A stretch of DNA of 45,565 nucleotides from Burkholderiales bacterium (GCA_026400275.1 JAPLPK010000140.1:1-45565), one strand, 5' to 3'; shown: positions 9,066-18,190, counted from the first letter of the stretch. Translations and numbers: made by a program. The notes: generated from the sequence alone by a model not told the origin.

Positions 9066-9377
9066 CTAGTCGCGCGACGAGAAAACGCGGATACGGCTGT
9101 ACACATTGCCTACACCCGCGACCTGACTGGCGACGGCACGGGCCTTGGCTTCCTGGTGCGGGCGCTGGGTCCAACCGTGCAGCGTGACATCGCTGTTGTG
9201 CACCGTTGCACTGAGGTCCTTGGCTTCATTGCCCATGCTGGCGGACAAGGCCGATTCGACAGCTGCGCTCAGTGCAGCGTCGGTTGCGCCTGCGGCCGCA
9301 GGCAGGCTGGTCATAAGGAGCAGCGGACCCGCAACGAGGGCGAGCACTGCAATTCGGCGATGGAGTCGGGTGGTCAT
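9066..9377 (-). CDS. Periplasmic BON-domain protein
   Basis: The 103-residue product has a signal peptide (MTTRLHRRIAVLALVAGPLLLMTSLPAAAG) and a single BON domain after it, recognised by SATVHNSDVTLHGW and VAGVGNVYSRIRV. BON domains occur in OsmY-like periplasmic proteins that bind membranes or lipids and are induced by osmotic or envelope stress. The ATG at 9377 has AAGGAA six bases upstream. It is a distant paralogue of the BON protein at 13039-13377, with which it shares the VYSR(I/V)R(V/I) ending. The two lie either side of the histidine kinase/response regulator pair. Confidence 0.87.
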   Translation of the reverse strand: MTTRLHRRIAVLALVAGPLLLMTSLPAAAGATDAALSAAVESALSASMGNEAKDLSATVHNSDVTLHGWTQRPHQEAKARAVASQVAGVGNVYSRIRVFSSRD

Positions 9378-9698
9378 GGTGGTTCCTTGGCGGCAGTCGC
9401 AGCTTGGGGTGCTTCTGCAGTGCTTTGATCTTCTCGCCAGCCTTCTGCAACTTGATGACGTGACCCGCTGGCTCTATGACAGATGTAATCTTCACTTTCC
9501 TTCATCTGGTATTTATCTGGGCTTAACCCAGGGCTAACACCTACTTACAGAAGCGATTGCATCTGTCACGGGAGGGTGGATGCGCTGTCATGCGTGCGCG
9601 AAAGCCTACCTGCACCATGGTGTTGCAGGCATGTTGTTCCAGGGCTGGAATGGCGTGAGACCCGCATAGCTTTCCATACGTACAAGAGGTAGACCATC
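9378..9698. other. Divergent intergenic region with inverted repeats
   Basis: This 321-bp stretch separates the BON gene (minus) from the small exported protein gene (plus). I see no gene in it. It holds a short perfect inverted repeat CTGGG-CTTAA-CCCAG at 9517-9531, and a wider pair GACAGATG (9478-9485) and CATCTGTC (9560-9567) around it. These could be regulator sites for either gene. No promoter can be assigned with confidence. Confidence 0.4.
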
Positions 9699-10019
9699 AT
9701 GCAAAGCACATTTAACTCCCGGACATCCCGCACACTTCTGGCCGCAGGTTTGCTGCTCGGCGTGGCCGCTGCCCAGGCCGCCACGGGTTTCACGGTGGGC
9801 CAGCAGGACGAAGCCCAGATCAAGGTCGGCATGGACGCCGCTTCAGTGCAGCAAGCCCTGGGCCAGCCCGAACGCGTAATGCGTTATGGCAATGAGCCGG
9901 GCCCTACATGGGAGTACCGGGTACAGGGCTCTAATGCGACCTTGTTTGAGGTGGACTTCAGTGCTGACGGTAAGGTCGCTTCGGTAGACCAGCGCGACAT
10001 CAATTTCAATTCCAACTGA
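9699..10019 (+). CDS. Small exported protein with SmpA/OmlA (BamE-like) fold
   Basis: The 106-residue product has a signal peptide ending around AAAQAA. It then has a short domain with KVGMDAASVQQALGQPERVMRYG, GPTWEYRV and FEVDFSADGKVASVDQR. A helix with 'G-M-...-V-...-LG-P' followed by beta strands is typical of SmpA/OmlA-like proteins, of which BamE is one. There is no lipobox cysteine, so it is probably soluble in the periplasm rather than a lipoprotein, and it is unlikely to be BamE itself. It is followed by a strong hairpin terminator, so it is probably a single-gene transcript. Confidence 0.7.
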   Translation: MQSTFNSRTSRTLLAAGLLLGVAAAQAATGFTVGQQDEAQIKVGMDAASVQQALGQPERVMRYGNEPGPTWEYRVQGSNATLFEVDFSADGKVASVDQRDINFNSN

Positions 10020-10037
10020 GCCAACTGAATGCTTTTC

Positions 10038-10084
10038 AAAAGGGCTTGTCGATCAGCCAAGCAGGCTGATCGACAAGCCCTTTT
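10038..10084. terminator. Strong bidirectional hairpin terminator
   Basis: A perfect 21-bp stem (10038-10058 pairing with 10064-10084) encloses the 5-base loop AAGCA. The stem starts with AAAA and ends with TTTT followed by another T, so it can act in both directions. It lies between the convergent ends of the SmpA-like gene and the histidine kinase gene. Confidence 0.92.
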
Positions 10085-10100
10085 TCCTTAGAACACCTTC

Positions 10101-12170
10101 TTAGCGCACCAACTCCGACAAGGCACGGGCCAGGTCGGCGCGTTGCAGCGGCTTGGTCAGCAGCCTGGATACGCCCGCTTCGGTAGCTCTTTGGGCCAGC
10201 AGTGCGCCGCCGTAGCCGCTAACCATCAGGATGGGAAGCTGGGGTGCGAACTGGCGCACAGCTTCTGTGAGCTGGATACCGGTCAGTGCGGGCATGACTT
10301 CGTCTGTCATCAGGGCCGAGAAACGCTCTGGCTCGTCGCGCAGAGCTTGCAACGCGGCCATCGGGTCGGTAAAGCCTACCGTGCGGTAGCCCAGGTTACC
10401 GAGTATCTCTTCGGCCATGGCGACCAGGCCGGGCTCGTCGTCCACCACCAGCAGCGTCTGCCCCGCACCGCAGGGGGCTGACGGCAGCAAGGGGGCGGCG
10501 CTGGCCAGCACATCGGTGCACTCCGGAAAGTACAGCGTGAAACGGGCCCCTTGCAGGGGTTTGCTTTTGACGTCGATCGCACCGTTAAATTCCGCCACTA
10601 CGCCGTGCACCACAGCCAGCCCCAGGCCGGTGCCAGAGTCTGCGCTGCGGGTGGTGAAGAAAGGCTCAAACAGGCGTTCCATCACCTCGGGGCTGATGCC
10701 CTTCCCCTGGTCGGATACCGTCAACGCCAGGTAGTTGCCAGCGGGTAGTTGGGTGTGTGACAGCACCTGGGGCATGGTGACGGTCTTGCGCACCAGCTGC
10801 ACACTGACCATGCCGCCTTGGGGCATGGCCTGGATGGCATTGGTGCACAGATTCATTACGGCCTCGAAGGCCTGGGTCGGGTCGCCGCGCAGCAGGGCGC
10901 CATGCGCCTCAAGGCCGCGCTGCAGCACCACGCCAGGGCGCAGGGTTGCGGCCAGCAGGGTCAGCACTTCTTCAATGATGGGTTCGAGTTCGAACACGGT
11001 CGACGTGCAGCCGCCACCACGGCCAAATGACAGGATGCGCTCCACCAGGGATTTGCCGCGCAGAGCGGCTTGCAACACCTTGTCGAGATGCCGGGCCTGG
11101 GCGCTGCCGGGCGCGGCTGCGTCCTGCGCCATTTCGCCAAAGCCGACGATGGCCGCCAGCGCATTGTTGAAATCGTGCGCCACGCTGCCGGCCATCACGC
11201 CCAGCGACTCCAGCTTGCTGGCGCGCGACACCTGGGCCTGCAAAGCCTGTTGGGCGGCAATGCGGCGCTGGTCGGCGCGCTCTACCAGGAACACCGCGAT
11301 ACCCATGATGGCGAGCAGCAGCACAATGCCGGCCAGGGTGATTTTCACGGTGTCGCGCCAGGGGGCCAATATGACATCCAGGTCCCGGGTAATGACCACG
11401 TCCAGCCCATAGTTGGGCAGGCGCCGCAAGGCCACCAAATACTTGCGCCCGTCCGGAAATTCGTGGATGGCCGTGCGTTGGTGGCTGGCCAGGCGCTGGG
11501 CAATTTCTTGCTCACTCAACGAGGTTTGCCGTACGTAGGATGCAGCCAGCAGCACGCCATCCTGGCGGAACACGGACATGTGTGCGTCTGGCGCCTGGGA
11601 TGCCACAGTGAAGGCCCCCAGCAGGGCGTTCGATGGCAGGGCTGCATAAATCCAGCCGTGGTGCTGGGGGGTGGTGAATTGCGCGGCCAACGTGACTGCT
11701 GTGGTGCTGCGGTTCTGTTCGGGGTGGGACCGGCCTATGGCGGTCGTCTCGGTATCCAGTTTGTTCAAGGGCGGCGAGAAATCGGGCTGCTCCGGTAGCG
11801 GCATGTCGGTGGACGCCGCCAGTATCCGTCCATCATGGCTGACCAGCCAGAGCGAGCGCACCATGGTCATCAGCTCCGTTCGGGTGCGTAAGGCCTCTTC
11901 GGCATCGGGGCCGGTGAGCGGCACGCGGTTGTAGCGCAACTCGTCCTGCATGGCATGCATGCCACTTTGGATGCCTTGCAGCGTGCGGTGCATCTCGTCG
12001 CTCAGGGCTAGCGACAAGGTGTTCAGCTCCCGCGTCTGGCTGTCTATGGTTTCGCTGCGCAAATGCCACAGTGCAACACCCGCCACCAGGAGTATCGGCA
12101 AGCCCAGGCCTAGTGCCCAGGCCCAAATACGTGGTGCTATGGCTTTGCGGGTGTTTTCGGTCTCTTGCAT
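10101..12170 (-). CDS. Hybrid sensor histidine kinase with C-terminal receiver
   Basis: I start this at the ATG at 12170, which has AGGAG ten bases upstream; an in-frame ATG at 12203 is the alternative. The 689-residue protein has a membrane helix at ~14-36 and a periplasmic sensor region to ~270, which could be a Cache-like domain (WLVSHDGRILAAS, FRQDGVLLAASY). A second membrane helix lies at ~275-297. HisKA has His332 in VAHDFNN, and HATPase shows NLCTNAIQAM, DQGKGI and GTGLGLAVVHG. The C-terminal receiver has phosphoacceptor Asp623 in MTDEVMP and Lys in TKPLQ. It is divergent from an OmpR-type regulator with 72 bp between, so phosphotransfer to that protein is likely. The stimulus is unknown. 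Confidence 0.92.
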   Translation of the reverse strand: MQETENTRKAIAPRIWAWALGLGLPILLVAGVALWHLRSETIDSQTRELNTLSLALSDEMHRTLQGIQSGMHAMQDELRYNRVPLTGPDAEEALRTRTELMTMVRSLWLVSHDGRILAASTDMPLPEQPDFSPPLNKLDTETTAIGRSHPEQNRSTTAVTLAAQFTTPQHHGWIYAALPSNALLGAFTVASQAPDAHMSVFRQDGVLLAASYVRQTSLSEQEIAQRLASHQRTAIHEFPDGRKYLVALRRLPNYGLDVVITRDLDVILAPWRDTVKITLAGIVLLLAIMGIAVFLVERADQRRIAAQQALQAQVSRASKLESLGVMAGSVAHDFNNALAAIVGFGEMAQDAAAPGSAQARHLDKVLQAALRGKSLVERILSFGRGGGCTSTVFELEPIIEEVLTLLAATLRPGVVLQRGLEAHGALLRGDPTQAFEAVMNLCTNAIQAMPQGGMVSVQLVRKTVTMPQVLSHTQLPAGNYLALTVSDQGKGISPEVMERLFEPFFTTRSADSGTGLGLAVVHGVVAEFNGAIDVKSKPLQGARFTLYFPECTDVLASAAPLLPSAPCGAGQTLLVVDDEPGLVAMAEEILGNLGYRTVGFTDPMAALQALRDEPERFSALMTDEVMPALTGIQLTEAVRQFAPQLPILMVSGYGGALLAQRATEAGVSRLLTKPLQRADLARALSELVR

Positions 12171-12220
12171 CTGATGGAAACTCCTGTGGGCGGTGCTGGC
12201 CATAATCCCGCATACTCTGT

Positions 12221-12236
12221 AAAGATTTCCATCTTT
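12221..12236. promoter_or_regulatory. Short inverted repeat in the kinase/regulator divergent region
   Basis: AAAGAT-TTCC-ATCTTT is a perfect 6-bp inverted repeat seven bases before the response-regulator ATG and ~50 bp before the kinase start. Its place in a 72-bp divergent gap fits an autoregulatory site or a translation-blocking hairpin. OmpR-type regulators more often bind direct repeats, so this is a weak call. Confidence 0.3.
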
Positions 12237-12242
12237 TGATTT

Positions 12243-12974
<732 letters not shown>

Positions 12975-12985
12975 CCCCGTGGAGT

Positions 12986-13023
12986 AAAAAAGCGGCTGGA
13001 GCTTGAGGCTTTAGCCGCTTTTT
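12986..13023. terminator. Bidirectional hairpin terminator
   Basis: An inverted repeat pairs AAAAAGCGGCT (12986-12997 region) with AGCCGCTTTTT (13013-13023). The A- and T-rich outer ends suit termination in both directions. It sits between the convergent ends of the response-regulator gene and the second BON gene. Confidence 0.88.
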
Positions 13024-13038
13024 CAAGGCAAGCTGGTT

Positions 13039-13377
13039 TTACTTATGGTCTGTAGACCAGATGCGCACCCGGCTGTAGACCTTCTTGGCGCCAGGCACCT
13101 TGGCTGCGACTTCGCGTGCTTGTGTGGATAGGTCTGAGTTGTTGATCCAACCACGAAGGGTCACAACCCCCTTTTTGGACGACACAGTGAGTTTGGCCGC
13201 ATCGTCGCCCAGCGAAGTTTTCAATGCATCCATGACAGTCGTATTGAGTTCCTTGTCGGCAGTTGCGGCGGCCATGGTCGGTTTGTCGGTGGCGGCCATG
13301 CTTGGCGCCACCATAGCGGTGCCTGCAGCGAGTGCGAGAACGATGTTTGCGGCGAGGCGGTGGAATGCGATAGCCAT
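13039..13377 (-). CDS. Periplasmic BON-domain protein (second paralogue)
   Basis: The ATG at 13377 is preceded by AAGGAG at optimal spacing, which decides it over an upstream in-frame ATG at 13413. The 112-residue product has a signal peptide (hydrophobic run to APSMAAT) and one BON domain (KLTVSSKKGVVTLRGW and VPGAKKVYSRVRIWS). It is probably an OsmY-like periplasmic stress protein. It shares its domain layout and the VYSRVR ending with the protein at 9066-9377, so the two flank the two-component system like a duplicated target. Regulation by that system is inference. Confidence 0.88.
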   Translation of the reverse strand: MAIAFHRLAANIVLALAAGTAMVAPSMAATDKPTMAAATADKELNTTVMDALKTSLGDDAAKLTVSSKKGVVTLRGWINNSDLSTQAREVAAKVPGAKKVYSRVRIWSTDHK

Positions 13378-13811
13378 GCTGACTCTCCTTCGGGTAATAG
13401 TTGTAGTGAACAAAGGAATGGGTCACATAGGTAGCCGGCCCACACGGCATAAAAAATCTATGTCGCGGTTCATGGTAGTCCGGATAAACACATAAGCACC
13501 AGGGGTATGCCAAGGAATTCCGGGTATTCCAACAAGAACAAACAACTGTTACTTCTAGCGGGGGATTGTTTGTTTGTCGGGAAACGTGGGTCGATTGCGT
13601 CGCTTGCGCCGCTGGCTGTGTAGGGCCTGCAAGCTGTAACTCACTTGTTTCGGTGTACTCTTGATTAGCTATATAAATAATAGCTTGCTGCGTATATTTA
13701 GAAAGCGCTTGGGCCTTATTTTTTGTATAGGTGCGCAGTGTCTTTTGTGGTGACTCCACGGGTTATCATAGGTCGACAAACCAGCACTTTTGTTTAAGGA
13801 ACCTGCGCGCA
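13378..13811. other. 434-bp divergent intergenic region
   Basis: No gene is visible between the second BON gene and the cupin gene. The region carries an inverted repeat, ACAAACAA (13538-13545) with TTGTTTGT (13566-13573), and one copy of the two-stem repeat at 13668-13723. It is noticeably more AT-rich than the genes around it and should hold both promoters. I cannot assign them exactly. Confidence 0.45.
13668..13723 (+). repeat. Two-stem ~55-bp repeat, copy 2
   Basis: It reads GCTATATAAATAATAGC (first stem), then TTGCTGCG, a spacer, AAGCGCTTGGGCC and TTATTTT. The first stem is well preserved and the second arm is diverged. It lies ~90 bp upstream of the cupin gene, so here it is in a 5' region rather than between gene ends. 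Confidence 0.7.
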
Positions 13812-14180
13812 ATGCAAACATCTACCCGTACCGTTTCCATCGAACGTACCGAACGCCCCTGGGGTTGGTATGAAAACATGCACGAAGCACCCGGCCACAA
13901 GGTCAAGCGCATTGGCGTTCATCCTGGCCAGCAGCTGAGTTTGCAAAAGCACCACCAGCGCGCCGAGCATTGGGTGGTGGTGGTCGGTACCGCCATCGTC
14001 ACGGTGGGCGACAAGGTGGTCGAATTGCAGCCCGGACAACACGTTGACATCGCCATCGGCGAAGTGCACCGCCTGGCGAACAAGACCACAGGCCCGGTAG
14101 AGATCATGGAAGTGCAGTACGGCAGCTACCTGGGCGAAGACGACATCGTTAGATTACAAGACGACTACGGCAGGGAATAA
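13812..14180 (+). CDS. Single-domain cupin, mannose-6-phosphate isomerase type II-like
   Basis: The ATG at 13812 follows AAGGA and gives 122 residues. The whole product is one cupin resembling the C-terminal isomerase domain of bifunctional GDP-mannose pyrophosphorylase/phosphomannose isomerases: RPWGWYENMHEAPGHKVKRIGVHPGQQLSLQKHHQRAEHW is the first metal-binding box, and GQHVDIAIGEVHRLAN the second. Box 1 supplies His-His and Glu, and the second supplies His. Free-standing versions are annotated as cupins or phosphomannose isomerases; whether it is active on mannose 6-phosphate is open. No capsule or mannose genes flank it. Confidence 0.8.
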   Translation: MQTSTRTVSIERTERPWGWYENMHEAPGHKVKRIGVHPGQQLSLQKHHQRAEHWVVVVGTAIVTVGDKVVELQPGQHVDIAIGEVHRLANKTTGPVEIMEVQYGSYLGEDDIVRLQDDYGRE

Positions 14181-14184
14181 GTAC

Positions 14185-14312
14185 ACCCCCAGGCTGCAGC
14201 GCTTCGCGTCTTTCGCCAACCCCCTTGCAGGGGGCGAACCCATCGGCCCGGCGAAGCCGGTTCCGCGGGTTCTCTGGAAGGGGCTTCGCTGCGCTTGCCT
14301 TGAGGCTGCAGG
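14185..14312 (+). repeat. Long GC-rich dispersed repeat, copy A
   Basis: The block starts CCCCCAGGCT, continues through TTTCGCCAACCCCC and GCAGGGGGCGA, and reaches GGCCCGGCGAAGCCGGTTCC. The same modules occur in the same order, on the opposite strand, at 19638-19757. It contains two stems, CCCCCTTGCAGGGGG and a CCGG-rich one. It fills the gap between the convergent cupin and tdh genes and may help terminate both. From memory, similar blocks are common in Comamonadaceae. Confidence 0.75.
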
Positions 14313-14318
14313 GTTAAG

Positions 14319-15269
14319 TTAGCGGCGTTCAGCCAGTGGCCGCAGGTTCTTCAGCATGTCCCGCACCATTGCGTCCAGATCGTATTCCGCCTTCCAGCCC
14401 CAGTCATTGCGGGCTGCATGGTCGTCGATCGAGCGGGGCCAGCTGTCGGCTATGGCCTGGCGGAAGTCGGGTACGCATTCCAGGCTGAAGCCGGGTACGT
14501 AGCGGGCAATCGCCTCGGCGATGTGCACCGGGGTGAAGCTGGTGCCGGCCAGGTTGTAGGAGCCGCGTTCGCGTATTTTTTCTGCCGGTGCTTCCATCAG
14601 TTCCAGCGTGGCACGGATGGCGTCGGGCATGTACATCATGGGCAGGGCGGTATCGGCGGCCAGGAAGCTGGTGTAGCGGCCGTGCTTTAAAGCGGCGTGG
14701 AAGATTTCTACCGCGTAGTCGGTCGTGCCGCCGCCGGGTGCGGTCTTCCAGCTGATCAAGCCCGGGTAGCGCAGGCTGCGTACGTCCACGCCGTGGTTGC
14801 GGTGGTACCAGTTACACCAGCCTTCACCGGCCAGCTTCGAGATTCCGTACACCGTGCTCGGGTCCATCACCGTGTGCTGCGGGGTTTGGTCGCGCGGCGT
14901 GCTGGGGCCAAAGGCGGCGATGGAGCTGGGCCAGAACACCTTGTGCAGCTTGTGGGTGCGGGCCAGTTCCAGCACGTTCAGCAAGCTTTTCATGTTCAGG
15001 TCCCAGGCCCATTGCGGGTGCTGTTCGCCACGTGCCGACAGGGCGGCGGCCAGCAGGTAGATCTGGGTGATGTGGTTGCGCTCCACCACCTCGGTAAGGG
15101 CGCTGTTTTCGGTGGCGTCCAGCGTTTCGTGGTGCACGCTGGGCAGGCGGCCCAGCGGCGCCAGGTCGCTGGTCACCACGGCTTCTTTTCCGTGGCGCTG
15201 CACCAGGGCTTGGGCGAGTTCGGTGCCTATTTGTCCGTTGGCACCGATGATGAGTATCCGGGTATCCAT
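14319..15269 (-). CDS. tdh: L-threonine 3-dehydrogenase, extended-SDR type
   Basis: The ATG at 15269 gives 316 residues. The N-terminal Rossmann motif is GANGQIG (residues ~8-14) and the active site is YGISK, with SSIAAFGPSTP supplying the Ser. This is the nucleotide-sugar-epimerase-like threonine dehydrogenase, distinct from the zinc-dependent E. coli enzyme, and oxidises L-threonine to 2-amino-3-ketobutyrate with NAD+. It starts 11 bp after kbl, which encodes the next step, so the pair converts threonine to glycine and acetyl-CoA. That context supports the call over a generic epimerase. Confidence 0.92.
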   Translation of the reverse strand: MDTRILIIGANGQIGTELAQALVQRHGKEAVVTSDLAPLGRLPSVHHETLDATENSALTEVVERNHITQIYLLAAALSARGEQHPQWAWDLNMKSLLNVLELARTHKLHKVFWPSSIAAFGPSTPRDQTPQHTVMDPSTVYGISKLAGEGWCNWYHRNHGVDVRSLRYPGLISWKTAPGGGTTDYAVEIFHAALKHGRYTSFLAADTALPMMYMPDAIRATLELMEAPAEKIRERGSYNLAGTSFTPVHIAEAIARYVPGFSLECVPDFRQAIADSWPRSIDDHAARNDWGWKAEYDLDAMVRDMLKNLRPLAERR

Positions 15270-15280
15270 GCAAATCTCTC

Positions 15281-16498
15281 TCAAGGGATCAATCCAAGTT
15301 CCTTGCCCGCGTGGCAGAAGGCCTCTACTGCCCGCTCCAGGTCGGCCCGGGTATGGGCCGCGCTGAGCTGCACGCGGATGCGTGCCTGTCCTTTGGGGAC
15401 CACCGGGAAGAAGAAGCCCACCACGTACACACCCAGCTCCAGCAGGCGCGCTGCCAGCTTTTGCGCCACCACTGCGTCATAGACCATGATGGGCACGATG
15501 GGGTGCTCGCCCGGCTTGATGTCGAACCCGGCCAGGGCGATTGCGTTGCGGAAGTAGGCGGTATTGTCGGCCAGGACATCGCGCAATTCGGTGGACGCCT
15601 CGAGTAAAGACAGCACCGCAATCGATGCGCCCACGATGCTGGGCGCCACGGTGTTGGAGAACAGATAGGGCCGCGAACGTTGGCGCAGCAGCTCGATGAC
15701 TTCGCGCCGCGCGCTGGTAAAGCCACCAGACGCGCCGCCCAGTGCCTTGCCCAAGGTGCCGGTGATGATGTCCACTTTACCGAACACGCCTCGGTACTCA
15801 TGCGTGCCGCGTCCCGTCGCGCCGATGAAGCCGCTGGCGTGGCATTCGTCAATGCCCAGCAGTGCGCCGTGCTGGTCGCACAACTGGCGCATCACATCCA
15901 GCTGGGCAATGGTGCCGTCCATGGAGAACACGCCGTCGGTGAACACCAGCACATGGCGTGCGCCGTCGGCGCGGGCTTGCTGTAGCTGCAGCTTAAGGTC
16001 GGCCATATTGTTGTGCGCATAGCGGTAGCGCTTGGCCTTGCACAGGCGGATGCCGTCGATGATGGATGCGTGGTTCAGTGTGTCGCTGATGATGGCGTCC
16101 TGCTCGCCCAGCAGGGGTTCGAACAGGCCGCCGTTGGCATCGAAGGCCGCCGCGTACAGGATGGTGTCTTCGGTACCCAGGAACTTTGAAAGCCGGGCTT
16201 CCAGCGTCTTGTGCAAGTCTTGTGTGCCGCAGATGAAGCGTACCGAGCTCAGGCCGTAGCCCCGGTTTTGCAGTGCCTCTGCCGCTGCAGCCACCACCGC
16301 CGGGTTGCTTGACAGGCCCAGGTAGTTGTTGGCACACAGGTTGAGCACCTCGCGCGTGGAGCCATCGGCTGCCTGCGTCTTCACCCGCGCGCCCTGGGCG
16401 CTGGCGATAACCCGCTCGGACTTGTACAGGCCGGCAGCGCGGATGCCGTCCAGCTCTTGCTGGAGATGGGCGTAAAACGGGGCAGTGGTGGTGCTCAT
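15281..16498 (-). CDS. kbl: 2-amino-3-ketobutyrate CoA ligase (glycine C-acetyltransferase)
   Basis: The ATG at 16498 follows a strong GGAAGGA and gives 405 residues, close to the usual ~398. It is a PLP alpha-oxoamine synthase with [11 protein letters not shown] near the N-terminus, [15 protein letters not shown] for cofactor ring contacts, and the PLP lysine in [14 protein letters not shown]. It cleaves 2-amino-3-ketobutyrate with CoA to glycine and acetyl-CoA. It is the first gene of the kbl-tdh operon and is divergent from an XRE-cupin regulator that probably controls it. Confidence 0.95.
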   Translation of the reverse strand: MSTTTAPFYAHLQQELDGIRAAGLYKSERVIASAQGARVKTQAADGSTREVLNLCANNYLGLSSNPAVVAAAAEALQNRGYGLSSVRFICGTQDLHKTLEARLSKFLGTEDTILYAAAFDANGGLFEPLLGEQDAIISDTLNHASIIDGIRLCKAKRYRYAHNNMADLKLQLQQARADGARHVLVFTDGVFSMDGTIAQLDVMRQLCDQHGALLGIDECHASGFIGATGRGTHEYRGVFGKVDIITGTLGKALGGASGGFTSARREVIELLRQRSRPYLFSNTVAPSIVGASIAVLSLLEASTELRDVLADNTAYFRNAIALAGFDIKPGEHPIVPIMVYDAVVAQKLAARLLELGVYVVGFFFPVVPKGQARIRVQLSAAHTRADLERAVEAFCHAGKELGLIP

Positions 16499-16585
16499 GG
16501 CGATCCTTCCGGGTGGGTAGGGTATGGGTCGGGCACAATGGTGTGTGCAGTAAATTGAAATTGTGCTGTATATCGAACAAAAAAT

Positions 16586-16595
16586 CAATATATTG
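16586..16595. promoter_or_regulatory. CAATATATTG palindrome, candidate operator
   Basis: A perfect 10-bp palindrome lies in the AT-rich 117-bp gap between kbl and the XRE-cupin regulator, 20 bp before the regulator ATG. Such a site would suit a dimeric helix-turn-helix repressor acting on both genes. This is a candidate from position and symmetry only. Confidence 0.35.
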
Positions 16596-16615
16596 GATTA
16601 GCGAAGAGACTGACC

Positions 16616-17227
16616 ATGGCGCAACGCTCCCCTAAAACCACCCCTGCGCCGGCCGTTGCGGCCAACGCAGAGCCGCCCCGCGTGGGGGAAACCTTGGCTG
16701 CGCTGCGCCAGGCGCAGGCCTTGTCGCTGGATGCCTTGTCGCGCAAGGCCGGGGTGTCTAAATCCATGCTGTCGCAAATCGAGCGTGCCCAGGCCAACCC
16801 CACGGTGGCTGTGGTCTGGCGACTGGCGAATGCGCTGGGCGTGCCTCTGGGTGATTTGCTGGGCACCGCGCCGCCCCCGGCCGAGCCGGCCATCACCGTG
16901 GTGCCGGCGCATGCCACGCCATCGCTGCGCAATCCGGATGGGGCATGCGAGCTGCGCATCCTGGGTCCTATCGAGTTGGCAGGCCAGTTTGAGTGGTATG
17001 CGCTGTCTTTACAAGCGGGAGGCGCGCTGGAGTCGCAGGCGCACGAGGCGGGTACGCGCGAGCATCTCACCGTGCTGACGGGAGCAGTGGAGGTGGTGTC
17101 GGGCGACGAGCGCCAGCGCCTGAAACCTGGCGAAACCGCCCGCTATGCGGTAGACCGGCCGCATGCCATCCGCAACCTGGGCAAGGGCGAGGCCACCGCC
17201 TGGCTGGTAGTCGTACATGCCGGATAA
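16616..17227 (+). CDS. XRE-family regulator with C-terminal cupin
   Basis: The 203-residue protein has a helix-turn-helix at ~22-76 (GETLAALRQAQALSLDALS, GVSKSMLSQIERAQANPTV, WRLANALGVPLGDLL) and a cupin domain at ~110-200 (FEWYALSLQAGG, EHLTVLTGAVEVVSGDE, GETARYAVDRPHAIRN). XRE-cupin proteins such as PuuR bind small metabolites in the cupin and repress adjacent catabolic genes. It is divergent from kbl-tdh, so a role in threonine or glycine response is the simplest inference. A repeat copy follows directly after its stop codon. Confidence 0.9.
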   Translation: MAQRSPKTTPAPAVAANAEPPRVGETLAALRQAQALSLDALSRKAGVSKSMLSQIERAQANPTVAVVWRLANALGVPLGDLLGTAPPPAEPAITVVPAHATPSLRNPDGACELRILGPIELAGQFEWYALSLQAGGALESQAHEAGTREHLTVLTGAVEVVSGDERQRLKPGETARYAVDRPHAIRNLGKGEATAWLVVVHAG

Positions 17228-17283
17228 GCTATTAAAAGAGTAGCTGCTCGCGCAGGTAATACATGCGCTGGAAGCTTATTTTG
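17228..17283 (+). repeat. Two-stem ~55-bp repeat, copy 3
   Basis: It reads GCTATTAAAAGAGTAGCTGC, then CGCGCAGGT, ATGCGCTGGAAGC and TTATTTT, a good match across both stems. It starts at the base after the XRE-cupin stop codon and ends 20 bp from the pcaC stop, so it occupies almost the whole convergent gap. Confidence 0.85.
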
Positions 17284-17302
17284 TGGATAAGGCAGTGGCG
17301 CC

Positions 17303-17680
17303 TTAAACGCCCAGTTCCTTGAACACCTCCTTGGCGCTGCGGAAGCTGTCGATGGCGGCGGGCGCGCCGCAGTAGACGGCGGTTTGCAGAAAAACCTCCT
17401 TGATCTCGTCCTTGCTGACGCCATTGGTCAGCGCGCCGCGCAGGTGCAGCTTGAGTTCGTGCGGGCGGTTCAGTGCGGTCAGCATGGCCAGGTTCAGCAG
17501 GCTGCGCGTCTTGCGGTCCAGACCCGGGCGGTTCCAGATGTCGCCCCAGGCGTACTGGGTGACCAACTCTTGCATGTCGCGGTTGAAGTCGTCGGCGTTC
17601 TGGATCGCGGCATCCACGTACTCGGCACCCAGCACCTCGCGGCGGGTTTTCAGGCCTTGGTCAAACAGCTCTTGGTTCAT
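17303..17680 (-). CDS. pcaC: 4-carboxymuconolactone decarboxylase
   Basis: The ATG at 17680 gives 125 residues, normal for PcaC. The AhpD-like helical fold shows the family sequence: GLKTRREVLGAEYVD, WNRPGLDRKTRSLLNLAML, LNRPHELKLHLRGAL with the active-site-region His, and AVYCGAPAAIDSFR. PcaC decarboxylates gamma-carboxymuconolactone to beta-ketoadipate enol-lactone in protocatechuate breakdown. The other pca genes are not nearby, so it may act with distant genes or be a close relative with another substrate. Confidence 0.88.
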   Translation of the reverse strand: MNQELFDQGLKTRREVLGAEYVDAAIQNADDFNRDMQELVTQYAWGDIWNRPGLDRKTRSLLNLAMLTALNRPHELKLHLRGALTNGVSKDEIKEVFLQTAVYCGAPAAIDSFRSAKEVFKELGV

Positions 17681-17711
17681 GGATGCTCCATTCAAAAGGG
17701 GAAGCTCCACT

Positions 17712-18190
17712 CTACGCGATGTGCTGCTGCAACCCCTCCACCAGCGCGTCAACGTTGTCGCGGTTGAACACGCCCTGTAAGGACTTGCCGACGCGGCGTA
17801 TGAACGGGGTTTCGGTGTCGAAGCCGATCAGCGCGTGCTGCGCCAGGTCGGCCAGGCTGTGCGGAGTGCCGTGCTGCTGCATGTAGCTTTGGTGCGCGTG
17901 CAGGCCTAGCCCGACTGCTCCCATGCGGCGGGCGACCAGCAGCTCCTGCTGGGGCCGCAGCAGGCGCTCGGCGACGTCTGGCTCGGGGCGCAGCAGCTCA
18001 ATCTTGAGTCCGGGGTACTGCGCGCGCAAGCGGGTCAGGATGGGCGGCAGCACCTCCACACCAATGATCTCGCTGGCCGTGGTCCGAACCGTTCCCAGTA
18101 CCCCGGCGCCCTGGCTGGTAGCAGGGTGCTGCAGGGTGGGGGGGGCTGTGTTGGCCATGGCTTCGGCATCGCTATGCAAGGCCAGCAGGG
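17712..18190 (-). pseudogene. Remnant of a LysR-family regulator
   Basis: The reading frame resembles the effector-binding domain of a LysR regulator: TASEIIGVEVLPPILTRLRAQYPGLKIELL, LVARRMGAVGLGLHAH, LADLAQHALIGFDTETPFIR and the terminal VDALVEGLQQHIA. The entire N-terminal DNA-binding domain is missing. Two internal segments also appear lost. One follows KIELL, where LysR proteins normally have a longer loop. A large one lies just before VDALVEGL, where several tens of residues of the second lobe should be. The frame stays open, so the deletions are in phase. It cannot bind DNA as a LysR protein. The deletion estimates are from memory of the family. Confidence 0.75.
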
